Positions 12,098 to 22,821 of a stretch of 64,000 nucleotides of DNA are shown piece after piece. Below the pieces are notes generated by a model. It worked only from the letters and a program-made list of their open reading frames with translations, made no database searches and was not told the origin of the DNA. Every line of letters starts with the position of its first letter. Positions within the stretch are counted from its first letter, which is position 1. Made by a program: the position numbers and the translations under genes. Source of the stretch: Agromyces sp. S2-1-8 (GTDB lineage Bacteria; Actinomycetota; Actinomycetes; Actinomycetales; Microbacteriaceae); the NCBI RefSeq assembly GCF_021129215.1, contig NZ_JAJOLP010000001.1, positions 2,542,001 through 2,606,000 of the forward strand, written 5' to 3'.

Positions 12098-13635
12098 GGG
12101 CGTCTCCAAGTGCGTCCGTCGCGGGCGAGCAGCTCGTCGGCCGAGCTCGGCCCCCAGGTGCCGGGCCGGTACTGTTCGGGCTGACCCTGGGTCGCCCAGA
12201 ACTCCTCGATCGGGTCGAGGATCTTCCAGCTGAGCTCGACCTCCTCCTGGCGGGGGAAGAGCGGCGGGTCGCCGAGCAGCACGTCGAGGATGAGCCGCTC
12301 GTACGCCTCGGGGCTCGCCTCGGTGAACGCGTGGCCGTATCCGAAGTCCATCGTGACGTCGCGCACCTGCATGCCGGCACCCGGAACCTTCGAGCCGAAC
12401 CGGATGGTGACGCCCTCGTCGGGCTGCACGCGGATGACGAGCGCGTTCTGGCCCAGCTCGGAGGTCTGGCTGTCGGCGAAGAGCTGCTGCGGCGCCCGCT
12501 TGAACACGACGGCGATCTCCGTGACGCGACGCCCGAGGCGCTTGCCGGCACGCAGGTAGAACGGTACGCCGGCCCAGCGCCGGGTTCCGATCGTGAGCTT
12601 CATCGCCGCGTAGGTCTCGGTCGTCGAGGCGGGGTTCATGCCGTCCTCCTCGAGGAAGCCGACGACGTGCTCGCCACCCTGCCAGCCGCCCGAGTACTGA
12701 CCGCGCGCGGTGCCCGTCGCGAGGTCCTCGGGGATGCGCACGGCGGCAAGGATCTTCTCCTTCTCAGCGCGCAGGTCGGCGGCGTCGAACGAGATCGGCT
12801 CCTCCATCGCGGTGAGCGCGAGCAGCTGCAGCAGGTGGTTCTGGATGACGTCGCGGGCCGCGCCGATGCCGTCGTAGTAGCCGGCACGACCGCCGACCCC
12901 GATGTCCTCGGCCATCGTGATCTGCACGTGGTCGACGTAGTTGGTGTTCCAGATCGGCTCGTACAGCTGGTTGGCGAAGCGCAGGGCGAGGATGTTCTGG
13001 ACCGTCTCCTTGCCGAGGTAGTGGTCGATGCGGAAGACCGAGTCGGGCGGGAACACGCTCGCCACGACGTCGTTGAGCTCGCGCGCCGACGCCAGGTCGC
13101 TGCCGAACGGCTTCTCGATCACGACCCGCCGCCACTGGCCGTCGCGCTGCTCGGTGAGGCCCGAGCGCTTGAGCTGCTCGGTGACGAGCGGGAACGACTT
13201 CGGCGGGATGGACAGGTAGAACGCGTGGTTGCCCATCGTGCCGCGTTCGCGGTCGAGCGTCGCGACGACGTCACGCAGGCGGTCGAACGCCGCGTCGTCG
13301 TCGAACGTCCCGGTGACGAACCGGATGCCTCGCGCGAGCTGCTGCCAGACGTCCTCGCGGAACTCGGTGCGGGCGTACTCCTTCACGGAGTCGTGCACGA
13401 TCTGTGCGAAGTCCTCGTCCTCCCAGTCGCGGCGGGCGAACCCGACGAGCGCGAAGCCCGGGGGCAGGAGCCCGCGGTTCGCGAGGTCGTAGACCGCCGG
13501 CATCAGCTTCTTGCGCGAGAGGTCGCCCGTCACGCCGAAGATGATGAGGCTCGACGGCCCCGCGATGCGGTTGAGCCGGTAGTCCTTGGGAGATCGGAGG
13601 GGGTTGTGGTGCGCCGAGATCTCTGCCGAAACCAC
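12094..13635 (-). CDS. zwf: Glucose-6-phosphate 1-dehydrogenase
   Basis: Commits glucose 6-phosphate to the oxidative pentose-phosphate pathway and makes NADPH. The product is 513 residues. The dinucleotide-binding motif GVTGDLSRKKL lies near residue 30 and the substrate-site RIDHYLGKE near residue 200. GTG 13635 is chosen because GAAAGGA precedes it and the protein then begins like known actinobacterial Zwf; a longer open frame upstream would run over pgi. It starts 20 bases after pgi ends and overlaps opcA by ATGA. Confidence 0.97.
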   Translation of the reverse strand: MVSAEISAHHNPLRSPKDYRLNRIAGPSSLIIFGVTGDLSRKKLMPAVYDLANRGLLPPGFALVGFARRDWEDEDFAQIVHDSVKEYARTEFREDVWQQLARGIRFVTGTFDDDAAFDRLRDVVATLDRERGTMGNHAFYLSIPPKSFPLVTEQLKRSGLTEQRDGQWRRVVIEKPFGSDLASARELNDVVASVFPPDSVFRIDHYLGKETVQNILALRFANQLYEPIWNTNYVDHVQITMAEDIGVGGRAGYYDGIGAARDVIQNHLLQLLALTAMEEPISFDAADLRAEKEKILAAVRIPEDLATGTARGQYSGGWQGGEHVVGFLEEDGMNPASTTETYAAMKLTIGTRRWAGVPFYLRAGKRLGRRVTEIAVVFKRAPQQLFADSQTSELGQNALVIRVQPDEGVTIRFGSKVPGAGMQVRDVTMDFGYGHAFTEASPEAYERLILDVLLGDPPLFPRQEEVELSWKILDPIEEFWATQGQPEQYRPGTWGPSSADELLARDGRTWRRP

Positions 13636-13655
13636 GTGCCGGTCCTTTCGTTCGG

Positions 13656-15260
13656 TCACCCGATGGCGTCGATGAGCGGGCCGAGGTTCGCGGCCGGGTC
13701 GGTGAGCGTCAGTGTGAGCACCGGGCGCCCGTGCTCGGCGAGCACGCTCGCGTCGCCGGAGGCCTGGGCTGCGATGAGCTGCCCGAAGGTGAACGGGCGC
13801 TCGGGGATGGCGAGGTCGTCGACCGGCGTCTGCGTGATCTGCAGGAACACGCCGACCGCGGGGCCGCCCTTGTGGAACTGGCCCGTCGAGTGGAGGAACC
13901 GCGGGCCCCATCCGAAGGTGACGGGGCGACCGGCTCGCGCCGCGATGAGGTCGCGCAGCTTCGCGACCTCGGGGTGGGCGACCCGGTCGACGTAGGCCTG
14001 GATCGACACGTAGCCGTTCGCCGGCAGCTCCTCCAGCAGGACGTCGACGGCCGAGACGAGGTCGCTCGCGGCGCCGATCACCTCAGGGGTGCCGCGCACC
14101 TCGATGCCGTCGGCGACGAACGCGGCGGGCTCGGGTGCCGGACGCGCGTCGAGGAGGCCGCGCGCGGCGACCTTGGCCGATTCGACGTCGGGCTGGTCGA
14201 ACGGGTTGATGCCGAGGAGACGCCCCGCCACGGCGGTCGCGTACTCCCACACGAGCAACTGGGCGCCGAGCGTGCCCGACACGCGGATGTCGCCCGACCG
14301 GTCGTGGGTGAAGATCGAGTCTCCTGCGTCGTCGACGAGGCGCACGACCTGCAGGTCGGGGAGCGACTCGCCGAGCTCGGGGGCATCGGCGTCGAGCACG
14401 ACGGGCAGGATGCCGGTGCCCTCCTTGCCCGTGGACTCGGCGATCAGCTGCTCGGCCCAGTCGGCGAACCCGACGATGTGGGTGCCGTCGGCGACGATCG
14501 CGAGCTTGTCGCGCAGCGGCGCGGTCGCGGCGATCGCGGCGCCGAGCACGAGTCCGGGGTTGTCGGGCGTATCGATCGCGAGCGAGAGCTCGATGGTCTC
14601 GGCCTCGTCGAGGATCTCCGCGATGTCGACGCCCGCGAGGCCCGAGGGCACGAGGCCGAAGGCCGTGAGCGCCGAGTAGCGGCCGCCGACGTTCGGGTCG
14701 GCGTTGAAGACGCGGTATCCGGCCGCGCGGGCCGACTCGTCGAGCGGCGAACCCGGGTCGGTCACGACGATGATGCGGTCGGTCGGATCGATGCCGGCGT
14801 CGCGGAACGCCTGCTCGTAGGCCCGGCGTTGGCTGTCGGTCTCGACGGTCGAGCCCGACTTCGACGAGACGACGAGGGCGGATGCCTCGAGCCGGTCGCC
14901 GAGCGCGGCGCGGACCTGCCCCGGCTCGGTGGAGTCGAGGACCGTGAGATCGACGCGTGCGGTGCGCGTGATCACCTCGGGTGCGAGCGATGAGCCGCCC
15001 ATGCCGGCGAGCACGATGTGGCGCACGCCGGCGGCCTCGAGTTCGTCGCGCAGGGCTTCGATCTCGGCAACGAGCGGGCGCGAGACCGCGACGGCCTCCG
15101 TCCAGCCGAGGCGCTTGCCGGCCTCCTCTTCGGCCGCGGGGCCCCAGAGCGCGGGGTCCTGCGCGGTGATGCCGCTCGCCACGAGGTCGGCGACGAGTGC
15201 CGGGACCGTGCGGCGCACCGCATCGGCGGCCGCGCCCGAGACGGAGATGCGGAAGCTCAT
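13656..15260 (-). CDS. pgi: Glucose-6-phosphate isomerase
   Basis: Interconverts glucose 6-phosphate and fructose 6-phosphate and so ties glycolysis to this operon. The product is 534 residues from the ATG 15260. SIS-domain motifs are present: [24 protein letters not shown] and [16 protein letters not shown]. The sequence is of the actinobacterial type found beside transaldolase rather than the enterobacterial form. The ATG overlaps the tal stop by 4 bases. The long open frame upstream of 15260 is only the tal gene read out of frame. Confidence 0.94.
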   Translation of the reverse strand: MSFRISVSGAAADAVRRTVPALVADLVASGITAQDPALWGPAAEEEAGKRLGWTEAVAVSRPLVAEIEALRDELEAAGVRHIVLAGMGGSSLAPEVITRTARVDLTVLDSTEPGQVRAALGDRLEASALVVSSKSGSTVETDSQRRAYEQAFRDAGIDPTDRIIVVTDPGSPLDESARAAGYRVFNADPNVGGRYSALTAFGLVPSGLAGVDIAEILDEAETIELSLAIDTPDNPGLVLGAAIAATAPLRDKLAIVADGTHIVGFADWAEQLIAESTGKEGTGILPVVLDADAPELGESLPDLQVVRLVDDAGDSIFTHDRSGDIRVSGTLGAQLLVWEYATAVAGRLLGINPFDQPDVESAKVAARGLLDARPAPEPAAFVADGIEVRGTPEVIGAASDLVSAVDVLLEELPANGYVSIQAYVDRVAHPEVAKLRDLIAARAGRPVTFGWGPRFLHSTGQFHKGGPAVGVFLQITQTPVDDLAIPERPFTFGQLIAAQASGDASVLAEHGRPVLTLTLTDPAANLGPLIDAIG

Positions 15261-16366
15261 CGGGCGGCCTCCAGCGCGGTGCGCACGGAGTCGAGCAGCT
15301 CGCCCCAGGAGACGTTGAACTTCTCGACGCCCTCGCGCTCGAGAAGTGCGGTGACGTCGTCGTAGTCGACGCCCACGGTCGCGAGCGCGTCGAGCACCTC
15401 GCCGGCGCCGGCGTAGTTGCCGGTGACGGTGTCGCCCTCGACGACGCCGTGGTCGAACGTCGCCTCGAGCGTCTTCTCGGGCATCGTGTTGACGACGCCG
15501 CGGGCGACGAGCTCGGTCACGTAGAGCGTGTCGGGCAGCGTCGGGTCCTTGACACCGGTCGAGGCCCAGAGCGGACGCTGGAGGTTCGCACCGGCGGCGA
15601 TCAGCGCCTGGGCGCGCTCGGTCGCGAACTGCTCCTCGAACAGCTCGTACGCGAGCCGGGCGTTCGCGACGCCCGCCTTGCTCTTGAGGGCCAGCGCCTC
15701 GGGCGTGCCGATGGCGACGAGCCGCTTGTCGATCTCGGTGTCGACGCGGGAGACGAAGAACGAGGCGACCGAGTGGATCTGCGACAGGTCGTGACCCGCC
15801 GCCTTCGCCTGCTCGAGGCCGGAGAGGTAGGCCTCGATGACCTCGCGGTGGCGGTCGAGGCTGAAGATGAGCGTGACGTTGACGCTGATGCCGGCGCCGA
15901 TCGTCTCGCGGATCGCGTCGAGGCCCTCGACGGTCGCGGGGATCTTGATCATCGCGTTCGGCCGGTCGACCTTCGCCCACAGGGCCTTCGCCTGGGCGAC
16001 GGTGCCCTCGGTGTCGTGGGCGAGACCGGGCTCGACCTCGATCGAGACGCGGCCGTCGACGCCGCCGGTGCGGTCGTAGACGGGCCGCAGCACGTCGGCC
16101 GCCGCGCGCACGTCGTCGGTCGTGATGTCGAACACCGCGGTGTTGACGTCGGCGCCCGCGACGGCGAGCTCGTGCAGGTGCTCGGTGTAGCCGTTGCCCG
16201 CGGTGAGCGCGTTCGCGAAGATCGTGGGGTTCGTGGTGACGCCGACGACGTTGCGCTCGGCGATGAGGCGGGCGAGGTCGCCCGTCACGAGGCGCTCGCG
16301 CGAGAGGTCGTCGAGCCAGATGCTGACGCCGGCCTCCGAGAGGGCGGCGGTGGGGGAGCTGGTCAT
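15257..16366 (-). CDS. tal: Transaldolase
   Basis: Transfers a dihydroxyacetone unit between sugar phosphates in the non-oxidative pentose-phosphate branch. The product is 369 residues, the normal size for the actinobacterial class. The motif [12 protein letters not shown] near residue 40 and the Schiff-base lysine in [10 protein letters not shown] (about Lys141) are both visible. The ATG has AGAGGAGAC just upstream. It sits between tkt and pgi, 25 bases after the tkt stop. Confidence 0.96.
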   Translation of the reverse strand: MTSSPTAALSEAGVSIWLDDLSRERLVTGDLARLIAERNVVGVTTNPTIFANALTAGNGYTEHLHELAVAGADVNTAVFDITTDDVRAAADVLRPVYDRTGGVDGRVSIEVEPGLAHDTEGTVAQAKALWAKVDRPNAMIKIPATVEGLDAIRETIGAGISVNVTLIFSLDRHREVIEAYLSGLEQAKAAGHDLSQIHSVASFFVSRVDTEIDKRLVAIGTPEALALKSKAGVANARLAYELFEEQFATERAQALIAAGANLQRPLWASTGVKDPTLPDTLYVTELVARGVVNTMPEKTLEATFDHGVVEGDTVTGNYAGAGEVLDALATVGVDYDDVTALLEREGVEKFNVSWGELLDSVRTALEAAR

Positions 16367-16391
16367 GGGGTGTCTCCTCTTCTGGCTCGCG

Positions 16392-18485
16392 TCAGGCCGA
16401 CGCGAGCGATTCCTTCGCGGCGGCGACGACGGCCTCGGCCGTGATGCCGAACTCGCGGAACAGGGTCTTGTAGTCGGCGGACGCGCCGAAGTGTTCGATC
16501 GACACCGACCGGCCGCGGTCGCCGACGTACCGGTGCCAGGTGAGCGCGATGCCGGCCTCGACCGACACCCGTGCCGTCACCGACGCAGGCAGCACCGACT
16601 CGCGGTACGCGGCATCCTGCTCGTCGAACCACTCGAGGCTGGGGGCGGAGACGACGCGGGCGCCGATGCCCTCAGCGGCCAGCGTCTCGCGGGCGGCGAG
16701 TGCGAGCTGCACCTCGGAGCCCGTCGCGATGATGATCACGTCGGGTTCGCCCGACGCGGCGTCGGCCAGCACGTAGGCGCCCTTCGCGGTGTTCGCGGCG
16801 CTCGCGAGCACGTCGCCGGCTGCCTCGCCGTCGCCCCGCTCGAACACCGGGATGTTCTGGCGGGTGAGGGCGATGCCGGCCGGTCCGCCGCGTCGCTTCA
16901 GGATCTCGAGCCACGCGTGGGCGACCTCGTTGGCGTCGGCGGGACGCACGACGTCGAGGCCCGGGATCGCGCGGAGCGTCGCGAGCTGCTCGATCGGCTG
17001 GTGGGTCGGTCCGTCCTCGCCGAGGGCGACTGAGTCGTGGGTCCAGACGAAGATCGAGGGGACCTGCATGAGCGCGGCGAGCCGGACCGACGGCCGCATG
17101 TAGTCGCTGAAGATGAGGAACGTGCCGCCGAACGCACGTGTCGAGCCGTGCAGCACGATGCCGTTCACGATCGCGGCCATCGCGTGCTCGCGGATTCCGA
17201 AGTGCAGCACGCGGCCGTAGGGGTTGCCCGCCCACTCGTGCGTCGAGTGCTCCGTCGGCACGAACGAGCCGCCGCCGTTGATGGTCGTGAGGTTCGACTC
17301 GGCGAGGTCGGCCGAACCGCCCCAGAGCTCGGGCAGCTCCGCGGCGAGGGCGTTGATGACCTTGCCGGAAGCGGCACGCGTCGACACCTCGGTGCCGCCT
17401 TCGAAGACGGGCAGCGCGTCGGCGATGCCCTCGGGAAGCTCGCCCGCCTCGAGGCGATCGAGCAGCGCCTTGCGCTCGGGATTCGCCGCGGCCCACGCGT
17501 CGAACGTCTGCTGCCACTCGGCGTGCGCGGCAGCACCGCGCTCGCGCGCGGCGCGGGTGTGTGCGATCACATCCTCGGCGACGACGAAGCTCTCCTCGGG
17601 GTCGAAGCCGAGCACCTCCTTCGTCGCCGCGAGCTCGGCGCCGCCGAGGGCGGAACCGTGGATCTTGCCGGAGTTCTGCTTGCCGGGCGAGGGCCAGCCG
17701 ATGATCGTCTTCAGGATGATGATCGAGGGCTTCGCCTGCTCGGCCTTCGCGGCATCGATCGCGCGGTGGAGCTCGTGGACGTCTTCGACGTACTCGCCGG
17801 TCTTCTTCCAGTCGACCGTCTGCACGTGCCAGCCGTACGACTCGTAGCGCTTCGCGACGTCCTCGGTGAAGGCGATGTTGGTGTCGTCCTCGATGGAGAT
17901 CTGGTTCGAGTCGTAGATGACGACGAGGTTGCCGAGCTGCTGGTGGCCGGCGAGGCTCGACGCCTCCGAGGTGACGCCCTCCTGCAGGTCGCCGTCGCCT
18001 GCGATCACGTAGACGAAGTGGTCGAAGGGGCTCTCGCCGGCCGGGGCGTCGGGGTCGAAGAGGCCGCGCTCGTAGCGGGCGGCGTACGCGAAGCCGACGG
18101 CGGAGGCGAGGCCCTGGCCGAGCGGGCCGGTCGTGATCTCGACGCCGGCGGTGTGGCCGTACTCGGGGTGGCCGGGGGTCTTCGAGCCCCAGGTGCGGAG
18201 CGCCTTCAGGTCGTCGAGCTCGAGGCCGTCGCCGGCGAAGTAGAGCTGCACGTACTGGGTGAGCGACGAATGCCCCGCCGAGAGGATGAACCGGTCGCGG
18301 CCCAGCCAGGCGTGGTCGGCCGGGTCGCGGCGCATGACCTTCTGGAAGAGGAGGTATGCGGCGGGGGCCAGGCTCATCGCGGTGCCGGGGTGGCCGTTGC
18401 CGACCTTCTCGACGGCGTCAGCCGCGAGCACCCGGGCGGTGTCCACCGCGCGATCGTCGATGGATTCCCAGTGCAGAGTTGCCAC
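16392..18485 (-). CDS. tkt: Transketolase
   Basis: Thiamine-diphosphate enzyme that moves two-carbon units in the pentose-phosphate pathway. The product is 697 residues from GTG 18485, preceded by GGAAGGA at about 10 bases; the frame continues upstream without homologous sequence. Motifs: [13 protein letters not shown] near residue 30, the ThDP motif GDGDLQEGV ending in NQISI, and [15 protein letters not shown] in the pyrimidine domain. It is the first gene of the six-gene pentose-phosphate operon and is read divergently from ctaB. Confidence 0.97.
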   Translation of the reverse strand: MATLHWESIDDRAVDTARVLAADAVEKVGNGHPGTAMSLAPAAYLLFQKVMRRDPADHAWLGRDRFILSAGHSSLTQYVQLYFAGDGLELDDLKALRTWGSKTPGHPEYGHTAGVEITTGPLGQGLASAVGFAYAARYERGLFDPDAPAGESPFDHFVYVIAGDGDLQEGVTSEASSLAGHQQLGNLVVIYDSNQISIEDDTNIAFTEDVAKRYESYGWHVQTVDWKKTGEYVEDVHELHRAIDAAKAEQAKPSIIILKTIIGWPSPGKQNSGKIHGSALGGAELAATKEVLGFDPEESFVVAEDVIAHTRAARERGAAAHAEWQQTFDAWAAANPERKALLDRLEAGELPEGIADALPVFEGGTEVSTRAASGKVINALAAELPELWGGSADLAESNLTTINGGGSFVPTEHSTHEWAGNPYGRVLHFGIREHAMAAIVNGIVLHGSTRAFGGTFLIFSDYMRPSVRLAALMQVPSIFVWTHDSVALGEDGPTHQPIEQLATLRAIPGLDVVRPADANEVAHAWLEILKRRGGPAGIALTRQNIPVFERGDGEAAGDVLASAANTAKGAYVLADAASGEPDVIIIATGSEVQLALAARETLAAEGIGARVVSAPSLEWFDEQDAAYRESVLPASVTARVSVEAGIALTWHRYVGDRGRSVSIEHFGASADYKTLFREFGITAEAVVAAAKESLASA

Positions 18486-18632
18486 GAGGTGCAGTTCCTT
18501 CCGTTCGTGACGGCGACGGGGAACTCGTCCCCGACCCGCCGAGGACGTTGCGGCGCGGTACCGCCGGGCGCGTGAACCGGTTGGGATGCCTTGGGGGGAA
18601 TCGTGGATCACGGCGCCAAGCGCGCATTCCTC

Positions 18633-18638
18633 AGTATA
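18633..18638 (-). promoter_or_regulatory. Candidate -10 box for the tkt operon
   Basis: On the minus strand the hexamer is TATACT, about 148 bases before the tkt GTG. It would give a leader of roughly 140 bases. The -35 is not clear. Confidence 0.4.
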
Positions 18639-18739
18639 TGGACTTCGTGACGCGCGATGACGGGGTATGACTCACACCGCGCGGTGTCTCGTGTGAGGGT
18701 TGCGGTGGCGCCGAACCGGGCCCGGCCGGCCGGATGGCC

Positions 18740-18745
18740 TAGAAT
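18740..18745 (+). promoter_or_regulatory. Candidate -10 box for ctaB
   Basis: TAGAAT lies 60 bases before the ctaB ATG, which has its own GGAAGAGGA ribosome site. No clear -35 is seen. Confidence 0.45.
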
Positions 18746-18804
18746 CGTCGGGAGGCGGCGCGGCGCCCGGCACGAGCCTGCGCGCGCGCCTCGGAAGAGG
18801 AACG

Positions 18805-19725
18805 ATGCAGGCAGCCGTAGACACCCGTGAAGCCCGACCGGCGATGACCGTTCGGCGCAAGCTCGCCGCCTATCTCGCGCTCACGAAGCCGCGCGTCATC
18901 GAGCTGCTGCTCGTCGTGACGGCGCCGACCATGATCCTCGCGCAGCAGGGGCTGCCGAGCCTGTGGCTGATGCTCGCGACCCTCATCGGCGGTGCCATGA
19001 GCGCCGGTTCCGCAGGGGCGTTCAACTGCTACATCGATCGCGACATCGACCGGGTCATGAAGCGCACCCAGGGGCGCCCGCTCGTCACCGGTGAACTCAG
19101 CGACCGCGAGGCGCTCGTCTTCGCGTACGCGCTGGGCGCGGCATCCATCGTCTGGCTGTGGGTCTTCACGAACTGGCTCGCCGCACTGCTCTCGCTCGCG
19201 GCGATCCTGCTCTACGTCGTCTTCTACAGCCTGATCCTCAAGCGCCGCACCGCGCAGAACATCGTCTGGGGCGGCATCGCGGGCTGCATGCCCGTGCTCA
19301 TCGGCTGGGCGGCCGTCACCAGCAGCCTCGACTGGGCACCGTTCATCCTGTTCCTCATCATCTTCCTGTGGACCCCGCCGCACTACTGGCCGCTGTCGAT
19401 GAAGTACAAGGACGACTACGCGGCGGCCGGTGTTCCGATGCTCGCCGTCGTGCGCGGTCGGGCGCAGGTCGGACTCCAGGTCATCCTCTACGCGTGGGCG
19501 ACGGTCGCCTGCTCGCTCCTGCTGATCCCCGTTGCCGACATGGGGCTGGTGTACTCGACCGTCGCGATCGTCACGGGCGTCTGGTTCATCTACGAGACGC
19601 ACCGCCTGTACAACCTCGCGATCCGGCACGTCCAGGTCTCGCCGATGCGCGTGTTCCACGGCTCGATCGCGTACCTGTCGCTGCTGTTCCTCGCGGTCGG
19701 CGTCGACCCGCTGCTGCCCTTCTGA
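18805..19725 (+). CDS. ctaB: Protoheme IX farnesyltransferase (heme O synthase)
   Basis: UbiA-type membrane prenyltransferase that makes heme O from heme B for cytochrome oxidase. The product is 306 residues. The first Asp-rich motif is in [15 protein letters not shown], and the second conserved loop reads [12 protein letters not shown]. Seven to nine hydrophobic segments are visible. ATG 18805 follows GGAAGAGGA; the upstream extension in frame is Gly/Arg-rich and unsupported. ctaA, which uses the product, lies 520 bases away on the other strand. Confidence 0.96.
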   Translation: MQAAVDTREARPAMTVRRKLAAYLALTKPRVIELLLVVTAPTMILAQQGLPSLWLMLATLIGGAMSAGSAGAFNCYIDRDIDRVMKRTQGRPLVTGELSDREALVFAYALGAASIVWLWVFTNWLAALLSLAAILLYVVFYSLILKRRTAQNIVWGGIAGCMPVLIGWAAVTSSLDWAPFILFLIIFLWTPPHYWPLSMKYKDDYAAAGVPMLAVVRGRAQVGLQVILYAWATVACSLLLIPVADMGLVYSTVAIVTGVWFIYETHRLYNLAIRHVQVSPMRVFHGSIAYLSLLFLAVGVDPLLPF

Positions 19726-19747
19726 GTCGGGGTCTCACCTCCCTTCC

Positions 19748-19764
19748 GGGCGCAATTTGCGCCC
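19748..19764 (+). terminator. Short GC hairpin after ctaB
   Basis: GGGCGCAA and TTGCGCCC form a near-perfect palindrome 22 bases after the ctaB stop. It has no T run, so termination is plausible but weak. Confidence 0.4.
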
Positions 19765-19829
19765 GTCGCCTCTTCGGAGATCGCCACCGACTCGGAAGGG
19801 TGTCAGCCCGTGGCTCCGAAAGCTGGATT

Positions 19830-20127
19830 ATCTCCGATCGGGCGGCGTCGGGCGGACTCTGGGTACTCGAGGACGACGGCGCGCACGTCGCGAAGGACGC
19901 GCACGGCGCCGTGCCGCCGCTCGCCGCACGAGTCCACTGGTCGAGACCGCTTGTGCCGCGGCATCCCGACGCGCTCCTCGACCCGATCGAGAACGTCCTT
20001 GCGCTCGTGGCTCGTTCTGCTCGGCTACCACGTCATCAGGGTGGGCTCTCACCACGTCGTCCACGACTGGCCGGGAGTGCAGGACCGCATCGCGCGGGCG
20101 GTCGCGCAGGGCCTGCACCGGCGCTGA
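19830..20127 (+). pseudogene. Remnant of a DUF559-type (VSR-endonuclease-like) gene
   Basis: Two pieces of one protein type lie in different frames. From about 19830 to 20015 one frame reads SGGLWVLEDDGAHVAKD and then VPRHPDALLDPIENVLALV. Immediately after, a second frame reads LLGYHVIRVGSHHVVHDW and ends VQDRIARAVAQGLHRR before TGA 20127. In DUF559 proteins these two segments are normally separated by a long middle part, and an N-terminal part comes first; both are missing. So this looks like an internally deleted, frameshifted relic with no function. The identification rests on remembered DUF559 sequence patterns and should be tested. Nothing was recognised in 20128-20249. Confidence 0.55.
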
Positions 20128-20249
20128 CTGCTGTCTTTGTCATGGCATCCGGATCGGGAGTGCGACAGAGATCGGGGATCGCCGTGAACGCGGAGCGATC
20201 GGGCTCCAGGTGCCCGAACCTGCGCTGATCTCCGAAATGGTGGCGCGGG

Positions 20250-21146
20250 TCAGGCGGATGCCGCGACCGGGGTACGCGACACCTCGGCAGCGATCGGGCG
20301 CTTCAGGTGCAGGATGACGAGGGTCATCGCGGCGGCCGAGAGGGCGGCGAGCACCATGTGCACCCCGACGGCGAGCGGCGGCAGGCCGTTGCGCGCCTGG
20401 TAGAGGCCGACCGCGATCTGCACGAGTTCGACGACGAGCAGCGCGGTCGCCCAGCGGCGGGTCGGCAGGCCGTCGCGCCATGCGGCGATGACGAGCACGA
20501 GGGTGAGTACGAACAGCAGGTAGCCGGGCCACGCGTGCACGTGCTCGAGGACCTCGGAGTCGAAGCCGGTGCGACCGGCTGCCGCGTCGCCCGAGTGGGG
20601 ACCCGACCCGGTCGTGAGGACGCCGAAGACGATCGAGATCGCGAGCACCGCGCTCGTCGCATGCGTGAGTCCCGCGTACCAGGCGGGAACGGCCCGCTCA
20701 CGAGGGCCTGCGGGTTCGTCGAGACGGGCGAGGAAAGCTGCGGTGACGCAGACGAGCACGAGCGAGGAGACGTAGTGGAAGCCGACGATGAACGGGTTGA
20801 GGCCTGTCCAGACGGTGATGCCGCCGACGATCGCCTGCGCGACGATGCCGATGCCGACGATCAGCGAGAGCACGAACAGGTCGCGCCGCTCGCGCCGGAT
20901 GCGCCAGACGAGCAGGAACACGATGAGGGCGAGGACGCCCACGACTCCGGTCATCGTCCGATTGCCGAACTCGATCAGCGAGTGGTAGCTCAGCTCCTCG
21001 GTGGGCACGAGCGACTCCGGCGTGCACGTCGGCCAGGTCGGGCATCCGAGGCCCGAACCGGTGAGGCGCACCGCGCCGCCGGTCGCGATGATCGTCACCT
21101 GCGCGACGAAGGAGGCCCAGGCGAAGAAGCGGAGTGAACGGGGCAC
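20250..21146 (-). CDS. ctaA: Heme A synthase (COX15/CtaA)
   Basis: Oxidises heme O to heme A for aa3-type cytochrome oxidase. The product is 298 residues from GTG 21146. An in-frame GTG at 21203 would add 19 Pro/Gly-rich residues; 21146 is preferred because AGGAA lies 8 bases before it. Several membrane helices are seen, with GCPTWPTC (the conserved Cys pair in an outer loop) near residue 35, and His residues at the helix ends in EFGNR and FHYVSS regions and in VHAWPGY and VHMVLAA. It is convergent with ctaB and divergent from the suf operon. Confidence 0.93.
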   Translation of the reverse strand: MPRSLRFFAWASFVAQVTIIATGGAVRLTGSGLGCPTWPTCTPESLVPTEELSYHSLIEFGNRTMTGVVGVLALIVFLLVWRIRRERRDLFVLSLIVGIGIVAQAIVGGITVWTGLNPFIVGFHYVSSLVLVCVTAAFLARLDEPAGPRERAVPAWYAGLTHATSAVLAISIVFGVLTTGSGPHSGDAAAGRTGFDSEVLEHVHAWPGYLLFVLTLVLVIAAWRDGLPTRRWATALLVVELVQIAVGLYQARNGLPPLAVGVHMVLAALSAAAMTLVILHLKRPIAAEVSRTPVAASA

Positions 21147-21218
21147 GCGGGTCGTTCCTGATCCGGGTCGCGCTGTGACGGGGCTGGGAGTCCCAGGACC
21201 CACACGGCGGCGACCCTA

Positions 21219-21224
21219 TAGACT
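21219..21224 (+). promoter_or_regulatory. Candidate -10 box for the suf operon
   Basis: TAGACT lies in the ctaA/sufB divergent region, giving a leader of about 170 bases before sufB. No strong -35 is seen. The perfect inverted repeat CGCAAC-T-GTTGCG at 21236-21248 lies just downstream and could be an operator. Confidence 0.3.
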
Positions 21225-21399
21225 TGAGTGGTTGGCGCAACTGTTGCGACGCGCGCAAGAGCGCGGCACGCAGGCACCAGCCATCTTAGGTTCGCACTGG
21301 AGCCACCCGCACATCATCACCCGCTCACCGAGTGCCTCGACTGGCGAGGGGGATGAGCCGGACTGATAGCCGGTCGCACGGGAGGAGAAGAGGGAGAGC

Positions 21400-22818
21400 A
21401 TGACGGACGTACTGATCGACCGCCCCGAGCTCGAAGGGCTCGGCAATTACGAGTTCGGCTGGGCCGACTCCGACGCCGCGGGGGCCTCGGCCCGTCGCGG
21501 AATCTCGCCGGAGGTGGTCGCCGATATCTCGCGGTTGAAGGACGAGCCGGAGTGGATGCTCCAGCGCCGCCAGCGCGGCCTGCAGCTCTTCGAGCGCAAG
21601 CCCATGCCGACCTGGGGCGCCGACCTGTCGGAGATCGACTTCGACAACATCAAGTACTTCGTGCGCTCGACCGAGAAGCAGGCCCAGACCTGGGAGGACC
21701 TGCCCGACGACATCAAGAACACCTACGAGCGACTCGGCATCCCCGAGGCCGAGCGCCAGCGCCTCGTCGCGGGCGTCGCGGCCCAGTACGAGTCCGAGGT
21801 CGTCTACCACCAGATCAACGAAGAGCTCGAGCGCCAGGGCGTCATCTTCATGGACACCGACACGGCGCTGCGCGAGCACCCCGAGTTCTTCGAGGAGTAC
21901 TTCGGCACCGTCATCCCCGCCGGCGACAACAAGTTCGCCGCGCTGAACACGGCGGTCTGGTCGGGCGGCTCGTTCGTCTACGTGCCGAAGGGCGTGCACG
22001 TCGAGATCCCGCTGCAGGCCTACTTCCGCATCAACACCGAGAACATGGGCCAGTTCGAGCGCACGCTCATCATCGCCGACGAAGGCTCGTACGTGCACTA
22101 CATCGAGGGCTGCACCGCCCCGATCTACAAGAGCGACTCGCTGCACTCGGCCGTCGTCGAGATCATCGTGAAGAAGAACGCCCGCGTTCGCTACACGACG
22201 ATCCAGAACTGGTCGAACAACGTCTACAACCTCGTCACGAAGCGCGCCACGGCTGCCGAGGGCGCCACCATGGAATGGGTCGACGGCAACATCGGCTCGA
22301 AGGTGACGATGAAGTACCCGTCGATCTTCCTCATGGGCGAGCACGCCAAGGGCGAGACCCTCTCGGTCGCCTTCGCCGGCCCGGGCCAGCACCAGGACGC
22401 GGGCGCGAAGATGATCCACATGGCGCCGTACACGCAGTCGTCGATCGTCTCGAAGTCGATCGCACGCGGCGGCGGCCGCGCCGGCTACCGCGGCGAGGTC
22501 CGCGTCGACGCGAACGCCCACCACGCGGCCAACACCGTGCGCTGCGACGCGCTGCTCGTCGACACGATCTCGCGCAGCGACACGTACCCGGCGATCGACA
22601 TCCGGGTCGACGACGTGCAGCTCGGACACGAGGCCACGGTCTCGAAGGTCTCGGAGGAGCAGCTGTTCTACCTGATGGCCCGCGGCATCCCCGAGGACGA
22701 GGCCATGGCGATGATCGTGCGCGGCTTCATCGAGCCGATCGCGCGCGAGCTGCCGATGGAATACGCGATGGAACTCAACAAGCTCATCGAGATGGGCATG
22801 GAAGGATCGGTCGGCTAA
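21400..22818 (+). CDS. sufB: Fe-S cluster assembly scaffold SufB
   Basis: Core subunit of the SufBC2D scaffold on which iron-sulfur clusters form. The product is 472 residues without intein, the usual length. Features: N-terminal region with [17 protein letters not shown], beta-helix core with [14 protein letters not shown] (conserved Cys), and the C-terminal [19 protein letters not shown] shared with SufD. A purine-rich GGGAGGAGAAGAGGGAGAG precedes the ATG. It leads sufB-sufD-Rieske-sufC-sufT. No sufR lies before it and no sufS or sufU follows. Confidence 0.97.
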   Translation: MTDVLIDRPELEGLGNYEFGWADSDAAGASARRGISPEVVADISRLKDEPEWMLQRRQRGLQLFERKPMPTWGADLSEIDFDNIKYFVRSTEKQAQTWEDLPDDIKNTYERLGIPEAERQRLVAGVAAQYESEVVYHQINEELERQGVIFMDTDTALREHPEFFEEYFGTVIPAGDNKFAALNTAVWSGGSFVYVPKGVHVEIPLQAYFRINTENMGQFERTLIIADEGSYVHYIEGCTAPIYKSDSLHSAVVEIIVKKNARVRYTTIQNWSNNVYNLVTKRATAAEGATMEWVDGNIGSKVTMKYPSIFLMGEHAKGETLSVAFAGPGQHQDAGAKMIHMAPYTQSSIVSKSIARGGGRAGYRGEVRVDANAHHAANTVRCDALLVDTISRSDTYPAIDIRVDDVQLGHEATVSKVSEEQLFYLMARGIPEDEAMAMIVRGFIEPIARELPMEYAMELNKLIEMGMEGSVG

Positions 22819-22821
22819 GCG

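Larger units (their letters stand above)
18486..18804. other. Divergent intergenic region tkt/ctaB
   Basis: This 319-base stretch separates the start of the pentose-phosphate operon (minus) from ctaB (plus). It holds one candidate -10 on each strand, listed separately. No gene, RNA or strong hairpin was recognised in the rest. Confidence 0.6.
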
